Source: Nitratifractor salsuginis DSM 16511 (GTDB lineage Bacteria; Campylobacterota; Campylobacteria; Campylobacterales; Sulfurovaceae). Taken from it: a stretch of DNA of 64,000 bases. Both the position numbers and the translations under genes were made by a program. Under the pieces are notes generated by a model, which was not told the DNA's origin, searched no databases, and worked only from the letters and a program-made list of their open reading frames with translations. Positions 21,621 to 28,783 of this stretch are shown one piece after another. The stretch is from positions 1,178,001-1,242,000 of the forward strand of contig NC_014935.1 of the NCBI RefSeq assembly GCF_000186245.1, written 5' to 3'. The first letter of the stretch is position 1; each line of letters begins with the position of its first letter.

Positions 21621-22276
21621 AGGATCAACTCCGGCTGGGTTTCTTGTTTTGGCCGGCGTTTCGGCGGAAATATGCCTTTCCAGCCGCTCATTATCGCCGT
21701 ATCGACCATTTCCTGCTGCTCTTCGTATGTGAACTTCGACAGCAGATTTATTGCCTTGGTCTTGGATACTCCCTTGTAGCCTTTGCCCTTGTAGGCGATC
21801 CACTCCGCCCACGCCTTCTTGTTCACCGAAGGAGGCAGGCTCTCCCCTTCAGTCTTACTTGATAATTCAGTCTTACTGGATATATCAGTCTTACTATGTG
21901 TTCGGGTTTCCCGAATGTTCGGTCCAACCGAATTTTCGGGTTCACCCGTATTTTCGGCTTCCCCGACTTTTCGGCAAACGTCGAAAATCGTATAGATGTA
22001 TGTGCCGTTGTTGCACCCGTATTTCTTGGCAAGGTTGGGCGTAGCCTTGCTCCGGGTTATCCACCCTGCATCGATGAGACACTTCAACGCTTTAGCTACC
22101 GCTTCGTTTGTTTTGATGCCTACCTGCTTCTTGATGTCGTCACGGTAGAAATTCCACCGATCCGGCTTGCTCATCATGTAGCAATAGATGCGAAGTGCCT
22201 TGTCGGTCACATTGGGGTCTGTAATGATCTCGTTCGGGATATGGGTGTAGTCGCTTCTTAGTTTTTTGATTATCAT
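21614..22276 (-). CDS. Phage replication initiator/helicase-loader-like protein
   Basis: 220 residues. Residues 1-90 form a winged-helix domain common in phage replication proteins: DYTHIPNEIITDPNVTDKAL, WNFYRDDIKKQVGI and ALKCLIDAGWITRSKA. A Ser/Thr/Lys linker with repeated SKTE follows. The C-terminus (AWAEWIAYKGKGYKG, QQEMVDTAIMSGWKGIFPP) matches the DnaT/replisome-organiser end that binds single-stranded DNA or helicase. It is first in the early operon with GGAGG before the ATG, immediately upstream of the split helicase genes. It likely marks the phage origin and recruits the helicase. Confidence 0.78.
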   Translation of the reverse strand: MIIKKLRSDYTHIPNEIITDPNVTDKALRIYCYMMSKPDRWNFYRDDIKKQVGIKTNEAVAKALKCLIDAGWITRSKATPNLAKKYGCNNGTYIYTIFDVCRKVGEAENTGEPENSVGPNIRETRTHSKTDISSKTELSSKTEGESLPPSVNKKAWAEWIAYKGKGYKGVSKTKAINLLSKFTYEEQQEMVDTAIMSGWKGIFPPKRRPKQETQPELILC

Positions 22277-22291
22277 CTTCTGCCTCCAGTC

Positions 22292-22320
22292 TTGACACTC
22301 GACACCGGGCGTGTTATAAT
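22292..22320 (+). promoter_or_regulatory. Perfect-consensus sigma-70 promoter, antisense to cro-like gene
   Basis: TTGACA (22292-22297), 17-bp spacer, TATAAT (22315-22320). It points rightward into a region where all genes are leftward, so its transcript would be antisense to the operon leader and the Cro-like gene. A GGGC-TTCG-GCCC hairpin (about 22369-22380) follows some 50 nt downstream but lacks a U-run. Confidence 0.7.
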
Positions 22321-22381
22321 TGCCACGTGTTTATCTTTATGCCTCCAACGTAAAGTGACACATCTTCGGGCTTCGGCCCAT

Positions 22382-22648
22382 TCACCCTTCAACATTTTTA
22401 GCCCCTTTACTGTTTGTTCCAATAAAAACATCGTGTTTGAGATAAACTTTTCCTAAATGAATCTGCTGTGCGGCCCTCGACAGGAAAATATCCATCGGCA
22501 GTCCCGTTTTGTCAGAAATGTATTTTGCAATGCGAAGTGAAGGGGTCTTTTCTCCGCTGAGATATCTGCTGATAGTTGACTTATCAATCCCAGTCTTCTC
22601 TACAATATCAAGCTGCTTTATACGCTTTTTCTTTTTCTCTTGTGCCAT
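22382..22648 (-). CDS. Cro-like HTH regulator
   Basis: 88 residues. The N-terminus is very basic (MAQEKKKKRIKQLDI) and is followed by an XRE helix-turn-helix: IVEKTGIDKSTISRYLSGEK, then TPSLRIAKYISDKTGLP. The C-terminus is short with no cleavage domain. AAGGAGG precedes ATG 22648. It is divergent from the CI-like gene across about 150 bp carrying three copies of the operator motif, the standard lambdoid arrangement, and is followed by the replication operon. Confidence 0.82.
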   Translation of the reverse strand: MAQEKKKKRIKQLDIVEKTGIDKSTISRYLSGEKTPSLRIAKYISDKTGLPMDIFLSRAAQQIHLGKVYLKHDVFIGTNSKGAKNVEG

Positions 22649-22664
22649 ACTTCTGCCTCCTTCT

Positions 22665-22680
22665 TTGATTCAGAGGTCAA
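22665..22680. promoter_or_regulatory. Operator O1 (TTG-N10-CAA)
   Basis: TTGATTCAGAGGTCAA matches 14 of 16 positions of TTGWYYRWYARRYCAA. It lies between the probable -10 of the cro-like gene and its ribosome-binding site, where binding would block leftward transcription. Confidence 0.6.
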
Positions 22681-22716
22681 TTATCTCACACATATACTTA
22701 ATTAATTATTAATTGG

Positions 22717-22732
22717 TTGTCCGATAAATCAA
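22717..22732. promoter_or_regulatory. Operator O2 (TTG-N10-CAA)
   Basis: TTGTCCGATAAATCAA, full match to the pattern and 13 of 16 identical with O3, 38 bp away. It lies in the middle of the cro/cI divergent region, near the expected -35 of the leftward promoter. Confidence 0.7.
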
Positions 22733-22754
22733 TCCTTACATTATTATTGTTTAA

Positions 22755-22770
22755 TTGACCGATAAGCCAA
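22755..22770. promoter_or_regulatory. Operator O3 (TTG-N10-CAA)
   Basis: TTGACCGATAAGCCAA, an imperfect palindrome, lies just upstream of the CI-like gene's AAGGAGG. It overlaps the position where the repressor's own transcript would start, suggesting autoregulation. Confidence 0.7.
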
Positions 22771-22802
22771 TTCCAGTTAAAGTGATGTGGAAGGAGGACA
22801 TA

Positions 22803-23405
22803 ATGAAAACACACGAAAAGCTAAAAATGCTCTTGAGAGAAAAAGGGCGCGGTGCTCAGACAAAGCTCGCTGAAATGCTGAATGAGGACAAGGGCTTTGT
22901 CAGTAGATGGGTGAGCGGGAAACAGGAAATTCCGAAATCGAAGTTAAAAGCTGTAGCCAATTACCTCAATGTAACAGTTGACTATCTGCTCGACGAAACG
23001 CAGGAGATACCTCTAAATAGATATATCCCTCTGATCGGCGAAGCATCTTGCGGCGTGCCTACGGGGGCCTTCTATGAATCGGATGAATACATAGCCGTCC
23101 CCCCTGGCGTCGATGCATCAAGTTCCTACGCAGTAAAGGCATCAGGAGATAGTATGTGGCCCACAATAGCCGATGGTGAGATCGTGGTATGCGATACAAA
23201 AAGGCCACCCTCAGATAATTCGGTAGTCCACTATACTTTCGATGGAGAAAGCGGAATCAAACGGGTAAAGAGGCAAAGCGACGGTTCCGTGATCCTGTTG
23301 CCGGACAATACCTCTTGCGAAGGCTGTACCCCAATAGTCATCCCAAAAGATCGAGTTGCTGAACTCTATACGGCACGCTGCACCAAGGTATTCAAATCCC
23401 TCTAA
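22803..23405 (+). CDS. CI-like repressor with S24 (LexA-type) protease domain
   Basis: 200 residues from ATG 22803 behind AAGGAGG; an upstream in-frame TTG falls inside an operator and is not the start. Residues about 5-65 are an XRE HTH (AQTKLAEMLNEDKGFVSRWV). The C-terminal half is a peptidase S24 domain: GEASCGVPTG with a probable Cys83-Gly84 cleavage site, ASGDSMWPTI with catalytic Ser117, and GIKRVKR with the Lys general base near 153. It should hold lysogeny and self-cleave on RecA activation after DNA damage. A U-tailed hairpin terminates it. Confidence 0.92.
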   Translation: MKTHEKLKMLLREKGRGAQTKLAEMLNEDKGFVSRWVSGKQEIPKSKLKAVANYLNVTVDYLLDETQEIPLNRYIPLIGEASCGVPTGAFYESDEYIAVPPGVDASSSYAVKASGDSMWPTIADGEIVVCDTKRPPSDNSVVHYTFDGESGIKRVKRQSDGSVILLPDNTSCEGCTPIVIPKDRVAELYTARCTKVFKSL

Positions 23406-23407
23406 AG

Positions 23408-23431
23408 AAATAGGCAAAATGCCTATTTTTT
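23408..23431 (+). terminator. Rho-independent terminator of CI-like gene
   Basis: AAATAGGCA and TGCCTATTT form a perfect 9-bp stem with an AAA loop, followed by further T residues, three bases after the repressor stop codon. Confidence 0.85.
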
Positions 23432-23436
23432 ACTTT

Positions 23437-23452
23437 CTGACCTAAAAATCAA
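23437..23452. promoter_or_regulatory. Weaker operator-like site before recombination operon
   Basis: CTGACCTAAAAATCAA matches 13 of 16 positions of the operator pattern. It lies upstream of the CATACTTTCG -10-like box (about 23489-23498) of the RecE-like gene, so the repressor may also control the rightward operon. Confidence 0.4.
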
Positions 23453-23542
23453 CAAGATTTATTTTAATTTAAGTTTATCTGTGCCATACTTTCGGAGTGT
23501 AGAAGTTGATCTATACATCAAACATAAGGAGGCATAAAGATA

Positions 23543-24316
23543 ATGACAAACGCAGAATACCACGCCGCCGAAGGGATCAGCGCAAGCGACTTCCGGCTGC
23601 TGGAAAAATCCCCGCTCCATTACGAGCACAAAGAGCTTTTCAAGCTGGAGGGGCCGCAATTCAATCTCGGCACCCTGGTTCACAAAATGGTGCTGGAGCC
23701 CGACACTCTCGGTGACGAGTTCGTCAAAGAGGACTTCGAGGGCTGTGAGCTGAACAAAAACTCCAAAGCCTACAAGGAGGCCAACGCCCTCTTTCTGGAA
23801 GAGTGCCAAGGCAAGACCGTCGTCCCGGTGAATGTCTGGGAGCAGGCCGAAGCGATGGCCCGAAACGTTATGGCGATCGCCGGGGGCCTGCTGCAAGGCG
23901 GCAAGGCAGAGCAAAGTATCTTTGCTGACGACAAGCTTTATGAGGTGCGCCGCAAGTGCCGCCCGGACTATTACCGGCCCGATCTGGGGATCGTCATTGA
24001 TCTCAAGACTACGGCAGACGGAAGCGAGCGGGGTTTCGCAAAGAGCCTCTATCAATACCGTTACCACCGACAAGCCGCCTGGTATCTCGACACAATGCAA
24101 ATGGCCGGGCATAACGCAGAGACCTTCATCTTCATCACGGTCGAAACGTCCAAGCCCTATATGGTGGACATCTGGGAGATCGAGCCTCTTTCCATCGAAG
24201 CGGGACGGGAAAACTACAACACTCTGCTGGCGCAATATCACAATTACAAGACCAAAGGCGTGGCGAATATCGTCAAGCCCATTTCAATCCCCGACTGGGG
24301 ATTCAAGGAGGAATAG
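23543..24316 (+). CDS. RecE/exonuclease VIII-like PD-(D/E)XK nuclease
   Basis: 257 residues. The pattern is that of phage PDDEXK exonucleases next to RecT-type annealing proteins: start YHAAEGISASDFRLLEKSP, GTLVHKMVLEP, RPDYYRPDLGIVIDLKTT (active-site Asp then D-x-K), and YHRQAAWYLDTM with the following conserved Gln. Such enzymes degrade one strand from double-strand ends to expose single strands. AAGGAGGCATAAAG precedes the ATG. It heads the rightward recombination operon with a RecT-like gene two positions downstream. Confidence 0.82.
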   Translation: MTNAEYHAAEGISASDFRLLEKSPLHYEHKELFKLEGPQFNLGTLVHKMVLEPDTLGDEFVKEDFEGCELNKNSKAYKEANALFLEECQGKTVVPVNVWEQAEAMARNVMAIAGGLLQGGKAEQSIFADDKLYEVRRKCRPDYYRPDLGIVIDLKTTADGSERGFAKSLYQYRYHRQAAWYLDTMQMAGHNAETFIFITVETSKPYMVDIWEIEPLSIEAGRENYNTLLAQYHNYKTKGVANIVKPISIPDWGFKEE

Positions 24317-24428
24317 ATGCTCCGGGTTGTTGGGAAATCCCCCCCCCTTGCCGGGGATGCCTGGAGAGGTGCTTTACCACGTTGTATTCGGAAGAAAAAC
24401 CCAAAAACTCACAAAGGAGGAAATAAGA

Positions 24429-24641
24429 ATGAGAGAGAAAGCAATCGAAGAAGTCCTTGACTTCGCGGATGAATTGAAGATGGCGGCGCAAGCCATGGAG
24501 AGCGCGGCAAAGGCTGGATACGGGCAGAAGAGCGCTGCCAAAAGAGCCCGGCGGCGCTTGACTGAAATCAAGAAGCGGATTACGGAAATCAAGAGAGCCA
24601 CGATGGTGGCAAGCGGAGAAAATGAAGGAGGAAAGAAATGA
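24429..24641 (+). CDS. Small basic helical protein, 70 aa
   Basis: ATG 24429 has AAAGGAGG upstream. The protein is all-helical, Ala/Lys/Arg-rich (MAAQAMESAAKAGYGQKSAA, KKRITEIKRA) and resembles the histone-like or DNA-coating small proteins often encoded beside phage recombination genes. Its stop overlaps the RecT-like start (ATGA). The 112-bp gap before it contains no supported gene. Confidence 0.65.
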   Translation: MREKAIEEVLDFADELKMAAQAMESAAKAGYGQKSAAKRARRRLTEIKKRITEIKRATMVASGENEGGKK

Positions 24642-25813
24642 GCACGGCAATCGTAAGACAAATGGAAAGCACGGCAGACGCAATCGCAAAGCGCTTTGAA
24701 CTGGAACAGAGGATGGCGAAAGCCTACATCACATCGAATATCCTTCCCCAGAGATACAAGAACATCGGAGATATTCTGATCCTGAATGAAATGAGCCGGA
24801 GCCTCAATGTCCCTATGGTAATGCTGGCACAGCAGCTCTATGTCGTCAAGGGAACCCCCCAGCTCTCCGGCCAGGGAGCAATCGCCCTGATGAATCAGAG
24901 CGGCAAGTTTGACAAGCCCATTATGTTCGAGGAGCGCGAAAAGCCCTGGGGAGTTCGGGCTTATACCTACATCGACGGCGAGAAGATCGATGGCCCCTGG
25001 ATCGACGACGCCCTGATCCAGGCGGAGGGATGGCTGAGTAACCCGAAATGGAAAACAATGAAAGGTCAAATGGCACGCTACCGCGCCGCCGCCTGGTTCG
25101 CCCGCCTCTATGCCCCTGACGTGCTGATGGGGATGAAGGTCGAGGGAGAGGTCGAGGATATTGAGGCCGAGCCCATCCCCGCCGAGCCGCAGAATGTGAA
25201 CGACATCAATGCCGCCCTGATCCAAGGGGCTTCAAAAAAAGCAGAACAGCCCATCCAGGAGGCCGAGCCCGTCCCTGAAGAGCCCAAAGAGCAAGTGCAG
25301 CCAGCTCCAGTGGAAGAGAAGCCCAAGCGCTCCCGTATGCCCCGGTATATCTCCAAGCACTATCCCCGCTTGGAAGAGCTGGGGGTGCAAAAGAAAGACC
25401 TCCGCGACTTCGCGGAACATATGGACTTCACCGCAATGCAGGAGGCCGAAGTAGAGAAGTTCTTTACCCAGACCGACGCGGAGATCAAACGCTATATCAA
25501 TGACTACTACGGCATCGAGGAGAATGAAGAGCCGGAGTTCACCGAGGCAGAGGTAGAAGAGCAGCCGGAGCCCGCACCGGAACCCGAAGCGGCTCCCGCT
25601 CCCGCACCTGATCCCAAGCTGGCGTTCGCCCGGTATCGCGGAATGTTCGTAGCCAGGGGGTTGAACATTGACGACGTGGATGCCTTCATCGCCTGGGCCG
25701 GGCTGACCCCCGAAAACGTCCGAGAGTTCTTTGCCGACGACGGAGCGGCACGCGCCCTGATCGAGCAATTCAATGAGGAGGCCGGATATGCAGGCGAAGA
25801 GATCCCCGTCTGA
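24638..25813 (+). CDS. RecT-like single-strand annealing protein with long C-terminal extension
   Basis: 391 residues. Residues 1-175 show the pattern of a RecT-type family found beside PDDEXK exonucleases: AKAYITSNILPQRYKNIGDI, MLAQQLYVVKGTPQLSGQG, AIALMNQSGKFD, and WKTMKGQMARYRAAAWFARL. The next 200 residues are unusual: Glu/Pro-rich linkers separate two small helical units (about 235-300 and 335-385). Annealing of complementary single strands after RecE-type resection is the likely role. The extension could bind partners such as SSB. The core call is from pattern and synteny. Confidence 0.7.
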   Translation: MSTAIVRQMESTADAIAKRFELEQRMAKAYITSNILPQRYKNIGDILILNEMSRSLNVPMVMLAQQLYVVKGTPQLSGQGAIALMNQSGKFDKPIMFEEREKPWGVRAYTYIDGEKIDGPWIDDALIQAEGWLSNPKWKTMKGQMARYRAAAWFARLYAPDVLMGMKVEGEVEDIEAEPIPAEPQNVNDINAALIQGASKKAEQPIQEAEPVPEEPKEQVQPAPVEEKPKRSRMPRYISKHYPRLEELGVQKKDLRDFAEHMDFTAMQEAEVEKFFTQTDAEIKRYINDYYGIEENEEPEFTEAEVEEQPEPAPEPEAAPAPAPDPKLAFARYRGMFVARGLNIDDVDAFIAWAGLTPENVREFFADDGAARALIEQFNEEAGYAGEEIPV

Positions 25814-25991
25814 TTCTCCCCTGCTCCCGCCCCCGGAAGTTGGGGAGCGCTACAAGAGGCGCTTCGGTGATGGCGGGATTGTGGAGGTCAAGGCCCTCTC
25901 CCCTGACGGCTTCGTAAAGATCAGGGACCGGGGCGTGATGCACTTCGTCCTGGTAGGCACGTTCCACGAGTTTTTCGAGAAGGCAGGATAA
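25788..25991 (+). CDS. Hypothetical small phage protein, 67 aa
   Basis: ATG 25788 has AGGAGG upstream and overlaps the end of the RecT-like gene. The product is basic and strand-rich (ERYKRRFGDGGIVEVKAL, KIRDRGVMHFVLVGTFHEFF), possibly a small SH3-like or OB-like barrel. An in-frame ATG at 25773 is possible but worse placed. Function unknown. Confidence 0.6.
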   Translation: MQAKRSPSDSPLLPPPEVGERYKRRFGDGGIVEVKALSPDGFVKIRDRGVMHFVLVGTFHEFFEKAG

Positions 25992-25997
25992 GGCACG

Positions 25998-26453
25998 ATG
26001 GAAATAGACGTCACGGAGTTCGAGAGCGAGATCGTTTACAACGCCCGCCCGGGGCCGCAGACACTCAAGATCATCGAGATGCTTGAGAAGGTGGACGAGC
26101 GAGGCGACGAGTTCCTTGATGTGAAATTCGTCAATCAATGGGAAGAGTATCACATCGAGAAATTCTATCCCCGGCATTTCCGCAGACTCCACCAGATCGC
26201 CGCAGCCATTGGCGAAGAGTGTTACGTCAGGGAAGCCGGAGGCAGAGTGATCCTGAATACAGACAATATGATCGGCGGCTATTTCCGTGCCACCCTTGAG
26301 CACTCGGAAAGACATAACGGAGAAATGACGAGAGGCGTCTATATCCGTGACATACGGGCCACGACACGACGGAAGGACCTGAGCGGGTCCCGGCACTTCA
26401 AGAGGCCGAGAATGAGGAGAAAGAAATGGCAAAAGGCTGGATCATCGGACTAG
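25998..26453 (+). CDS. Hypothetical phage protein, 151 aa
   Basis: An N-terminal acidic strand region (MEIDVTEFESEIVYN) precedes LDVKFVNQWEEYHIEKFYPR, and a basic tail (RHFKRPRMRRKKWQ). It resembles phage early proteins with an OB-like or DUF669-like single-strand-binding core, but the match is too vague to assign. The position between the RecT-like gene and small genes suggests recombination or DNA metabolism. The next small gene overlaps its end by 28 nt. Confidence 0.6.
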   Translation: MEIDVTEFESEIVYNARPGPQTLKIIEMLEKVDERGDEFLDVKFVNQWEEYHIEKFYPRHFRRLHQIAAAIGEECYVREAGGRVILNTDNMIGGYFRATLEHSERHNGEMTRGVYIRDIRATTRRKDLSGSRHFKRPRMRRKKWQKAGSSD

Positions 26454-26563
26454 CAGTGGACGACAAGGTTTACGCCATCCAAAAGGACGGTAGCAAGAGA
26501 GTTGTCGCCAGATACAGTGGCAGCAAAAAGGTATGGGATGAAAAGCAAAGGAGGCATAGATGA
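26426..26563 (+). CDS. Tiny basic protein, 45 aa
   Basis: ATG 26426 has GAGGAGAAAGAA upstream, inside the end of the previous gene, and its stop overlaps the next start. The product is strand-forming and basic (MAKGWIIGLAVDDKVYAIQK). Unknown function; accepted because of ribosome-binding site and overlap structure. Confidence 0.5.
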   Translation: MAKGWIIGLAVDDKVYAIQKDGSKRVVARYSGSKKVWDEKQRRHR

Positions 26564-26847
26564 ATATATATCTACTTTCACAGGACGAGAACACCGGGTA
26601 CGACACCTACGATTCGATGGTGGTCTATGCCGAAGACGAAGATCAGGCCAGGAAGATATCTCCTGATGGAGCATATGCCTGGGTGAATAATGGGTGGTGT
26701 TTCCTTCCCCATAAACAAAAATGCGCAGAGCCGGAGGAAAGAGGTGATTGGGCCAATAAGCTGGAGAATATCAAAGTAAAGTTTTTGGGGACTACAGATA
26801 GAGACGTGAAGCCTGGCGTCATCTGTGCGTCATTCAATGCCGGATAA
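26560..26847 (+). CDS. Hypothetical small phage protein, 95 aa
   Basis: Starts MNIYLLSQDENTGYDTYDSM, a pattern I associate with a widespread phage early-gene family of unknown role: aspartate-rich front, EDEDQARKISPDG, and a closing GVICASFNAG. No enzyme motif. AAGGAGGCATAG leader. Likely soluble. Confidence 0.7.
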   Translation: MNIYLLSQDENTGYDTYDSMVVYAEDEDQARKISPDGAYAWVNNGWCFLPHKQKCAEPEERGDWANKLENIKVKFLGTTDRDVKPGVICASFNAG

Positions 26848-26859
26848 GGAGGCAGAAAG

Positions 26860-27213
26860 ATGAGCACTAAGACAAGGGCGCACAAGGGGATGCAGGAGTA
26901 TGCGATAGGTCGGTTTTTTCAAGCCGCCCAAGGGATAAACAACTATTTGACGTGCTATGACAGTATTGCGATTCGTGATGCGCTTGATGACGCGTTTTGC
27001 GCGCTTATCGACAATGACGTATATCAGAAATATAGAGAACAGAGGGGGATAAAGGGTTTTAACATTTCTCCATTTTTCGGTGGGTGCGAAGAAAAGATAT
27101 TGCCGCTATGCGAAAACTGCAAGCACTACAACAAAAATAGCCCTGCTTGCGGTATGTGCAAGTGGTTTTACAGTGATAAATTTGAACCTAAACGGGGGGA
27201 TGCACAAAAATGA
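26860..27213 (+). CDS. Phage protein with C-terminal cysteine motif, 117 aa
   Basis: Helical N-terminal two-thirds, then LCENCKHYNKNSPACGMCKW: four cysteines spaced C-x2-C-x8-C-x2-C, a plausible zinc knuckle. AAGGAGGCAGAAAG leader. Its stop overlaps the next start. Function unknown; zinc binding is inferred. Confidence 0.65.
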   Translation: MSTKTRAHKGMQEYAIGRFFQAAQGINNYLTCYDSIAIRDALDDAFCALIDNDVYQKYREQRGIKGFNISPFFGGCEEKILPLCENCKHYNKNSPACGMCKWFYSDKFEPKRGDAQK

Positions 27214-27437
27214 ACACTAAACCCAAATACCTCAAAACATCACAAATGGCAGAGTTCCTTGGCCGCTCCGTCCGCTGGATCAAGAAGAACAAGGACGTAA
27301 TCTTCATCAAGGGCAAGCACTACCACCAGCCGCCCACAGAGAGAGAGCCGTTCTGGGACGTAGCGGCGATGGAAGCCTGGGTGCGCTCCGAAGAACGCGA
27401 CGAGCGGACAGAAGACATTCTGAAAAAGGTGTCTTAA
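27210..27437 (+). CDS. Excisionase-like HTH protein, 75 aa
   Basis: A winged-helix excisionase pattern: YLKTSQMAEFLGRSVRWIKK for the HTH, GKHYHQPPTEREPFWDVAAM for the wing and the conserved Trp, then an acidic tail. The gene lies directly before integrase. Xis-type proteins bend att DNA and turn integration into excision. Small MerR-like regulators look similar, so the role rests on neighbourhood. Confidence 0.72.
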   Translation: MNTKPKYLKTSQMAEFLGRSVRWIKKNKDVIFIKGKHYHQPPTEREPFWDVAAMEAWVRSEERDERTEDILKKVS

Positions 27438-27448
27438 AAGACAACTGT

Positions 27449-27473
27449 TATAATGAATAGCCGGTTTTCGGCT
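27449..27473 (+). promoter_or_regulatory. Integrase promoter -10 and leader hairpin
   Basis: TATAAT at 27449-27454 is followed by AGCCG-GTTTT-CGGCT (27459-27473), a small hairpin near the transcript start, then AAGGAT before the integrase ATG. It would allow integrase expression without the rightward operon. Confidence 0.6.
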
Positions 27474-27490
27474 GACCAGAAGGATATAAA

Positions 27491-28588
27491 ATGGTCAGTA
27501 TTTACAAACGTGGTTCACGGCTATACTTGCAATATACCGTGAACGGGAAAAGAAAACAGAAGAGCACGGGGCTGGATGATACCCCGGCAAATAGGAAGTA
27601 TCTCAGGGAGCGGGTGATCCCGGAGCTTGAGCGTCGCATCGAAAGTGGCGCACTTGCAGAAGAAGCACGCCGCGACGAGATACCGAAAGCTCTTTCACAT
27701 TATGCCGCAAAATACCTGGAGAGCAAAGAGCACCTGAAGACCTATTGGGAACTCTTGCAGATGGTTAAGCGGGTGGAAGCCGAGTTCAAATCAACCGACG
27801 TGGACAAGATCACACGCGGGATGGTAAGAGACTGGGCAATGGGGCTACTGAAAACGATAAGCCCCACTACTACCCGCAAATATGTAAACGTCCTTGGCGG
27901 CATCCTGGAGATGGCGAAGGACTATGAAGCAATCCAGGTCAATCCGGCCACAGGGATCAAGCTGCCCGGTAAGACGGCCCCTACCAGGAACCGCACGCCA
28001 TTCAGCACCGAAGAGGTGGCCCTGATCCTGGAGAGTGCTGCCGGGTGGTTTAGAAACTACCTGGCCGTCGCCTTCTACACCGGCGCACGACCTGGGGAAA
28101 TCCTGGCGATCAAGCCGGAGGACATCGACCTGAAGCGCCGGGTTATCCGCATCGAGCGGAACATCCGGCACGGCAAGGTGACGACGCCAAAGACGGCCTA
28201 CTCCGTGCGCTCCGTGCCGATCCTTGATCCGCTGCTGCCCTACCTCCGGGGCCAGCTTATGCAGGCGGGGGAATGGCTATTCGAGTCACCGAGGGGAGGC
28301 CACTACAACGGGGCGCGAAAAGTGATGTATCACTGGCAAAACCTGATGGAGAGGCTGGGAATAGAATACCGCGATCTCTATACGACGCGGCACACGTTCA
28401 TCACCCACATGTTAATGAGTGGAGAATTGTCGGTTCTGGAATTGGCGCAGATCGTCGGGCACAAAAACGCCCAACAGATCATGCAGAGTTACGCGCGGTT
28501 CATCAATGAGCAGCACCTCAAGATCAGCCGCGAAATTGACCCATTCAACAAAAAAGCTACTGACAAAGTAGCCGACACCCTGGGTTGA
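27491..28588 (+). CDS. int: Tyrosine recombinase, phage integrase
   Basis: 365 residues. Residues 1-30 form a short arm-binding-like strand region (MVSIYKRGSRLYLQYTVNGK); about 65-160 is the core-binding SAM-like domain; about 165-345 the catalytic domain. Visible active-site residues: Arg200 in YTGARPGEIL, Arg300 in LYTTRHTFITH (the usual His of H-x-x-R is Tyr297), His324 in VGHKN and nucleophile Tyr334 in MQSYARF. It inserts the prophage at attB. It is the last phage gene before the chromosome, with excisionase-like gene upstream and its own -10 box. Confidence 0.95.
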   Translation: MVSIYKRGSRLYLQYTVNGKRKQKSTGLDDTPANRKYLRERVIPELERRIESGALAEEARRDEIPKALSHYAAKYLESKEHLKTYWELLQMVKRVEAEFKSTDVDKITRGMVRDWAMGLLKTISPTTTRKYVNVLGGILEMAKDYEAIQVNPATGIKLPGKTAPTRNRTPFSTEEVALILESAAGWFRNYLAVAFYTGARPGEILAIKPEDIDLKRRVIRIERNIRHGKVTTPKTAYSVRSVPILDPLLPYLRGQLMQAGEWLFESPRGGHYNGARKVMYHWQNLMERLGIEYRDLYTTRHTFITHMLMSGELSVLELAQIVGHKNAQQIMQSYARFINEQHLKISREIDPFNKKATDKVADTLG

Positions 28589-28783
28589 GCGCCCATATTT
28601 TGGGAATTGTAATCGCTCCAGCATCCGGAGCCATCACTTCAAACATTCTTTTAATAATAAAATTACACATTTTTCAATTGACCTATTCATTTTATAGCAT
28701 AGCTGCATTCCGAGTTCCCACCCTTTTTCATTCCAGAAGATCGAAACTTCACTCTCTTACGCTGTTTCCTATATTATCTCAGG
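28589..28783. other. Prophage right end / probable attR region
   Basis: Between integrase and the MATE gene. It contains a hairpin (CGCTCC/GGAGC, about 28614-28631), an AT-rich stretch and pyrimidine-rich DNA up to the MATE stop. The att core cannot be picked out because its partner lies beyond the left edge. No tRNA gene is seen here. Confidence 0.5.

Noticed and set aside
22342-22382. 17-codon leader peptide (GTG) before the replication gene
   Set aside because: The ribosome-binding motif is about 14 nt from the GTG and the peptide has no notable content; too weak to call.
22755-22802. In-frame TTG at 22755 as the repressor start
   Set aside because: It falls inside an operator, adds residues without similarity, and the ATG at 22803 has an ideal AAGGAGG.
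24317-24457. Small frame after the RecE-like gene
   Set aside because: It runs through a C-homopolymer and into the next gene's start, with no ribosome-binding site and a Pro/Arg/Lys-rich product.
28589-28783. tRNA or duplicated att core at the prophage end
   Set aside because: No cloverleaf could be found, and the left att copy is outside the window, so no core can be named.
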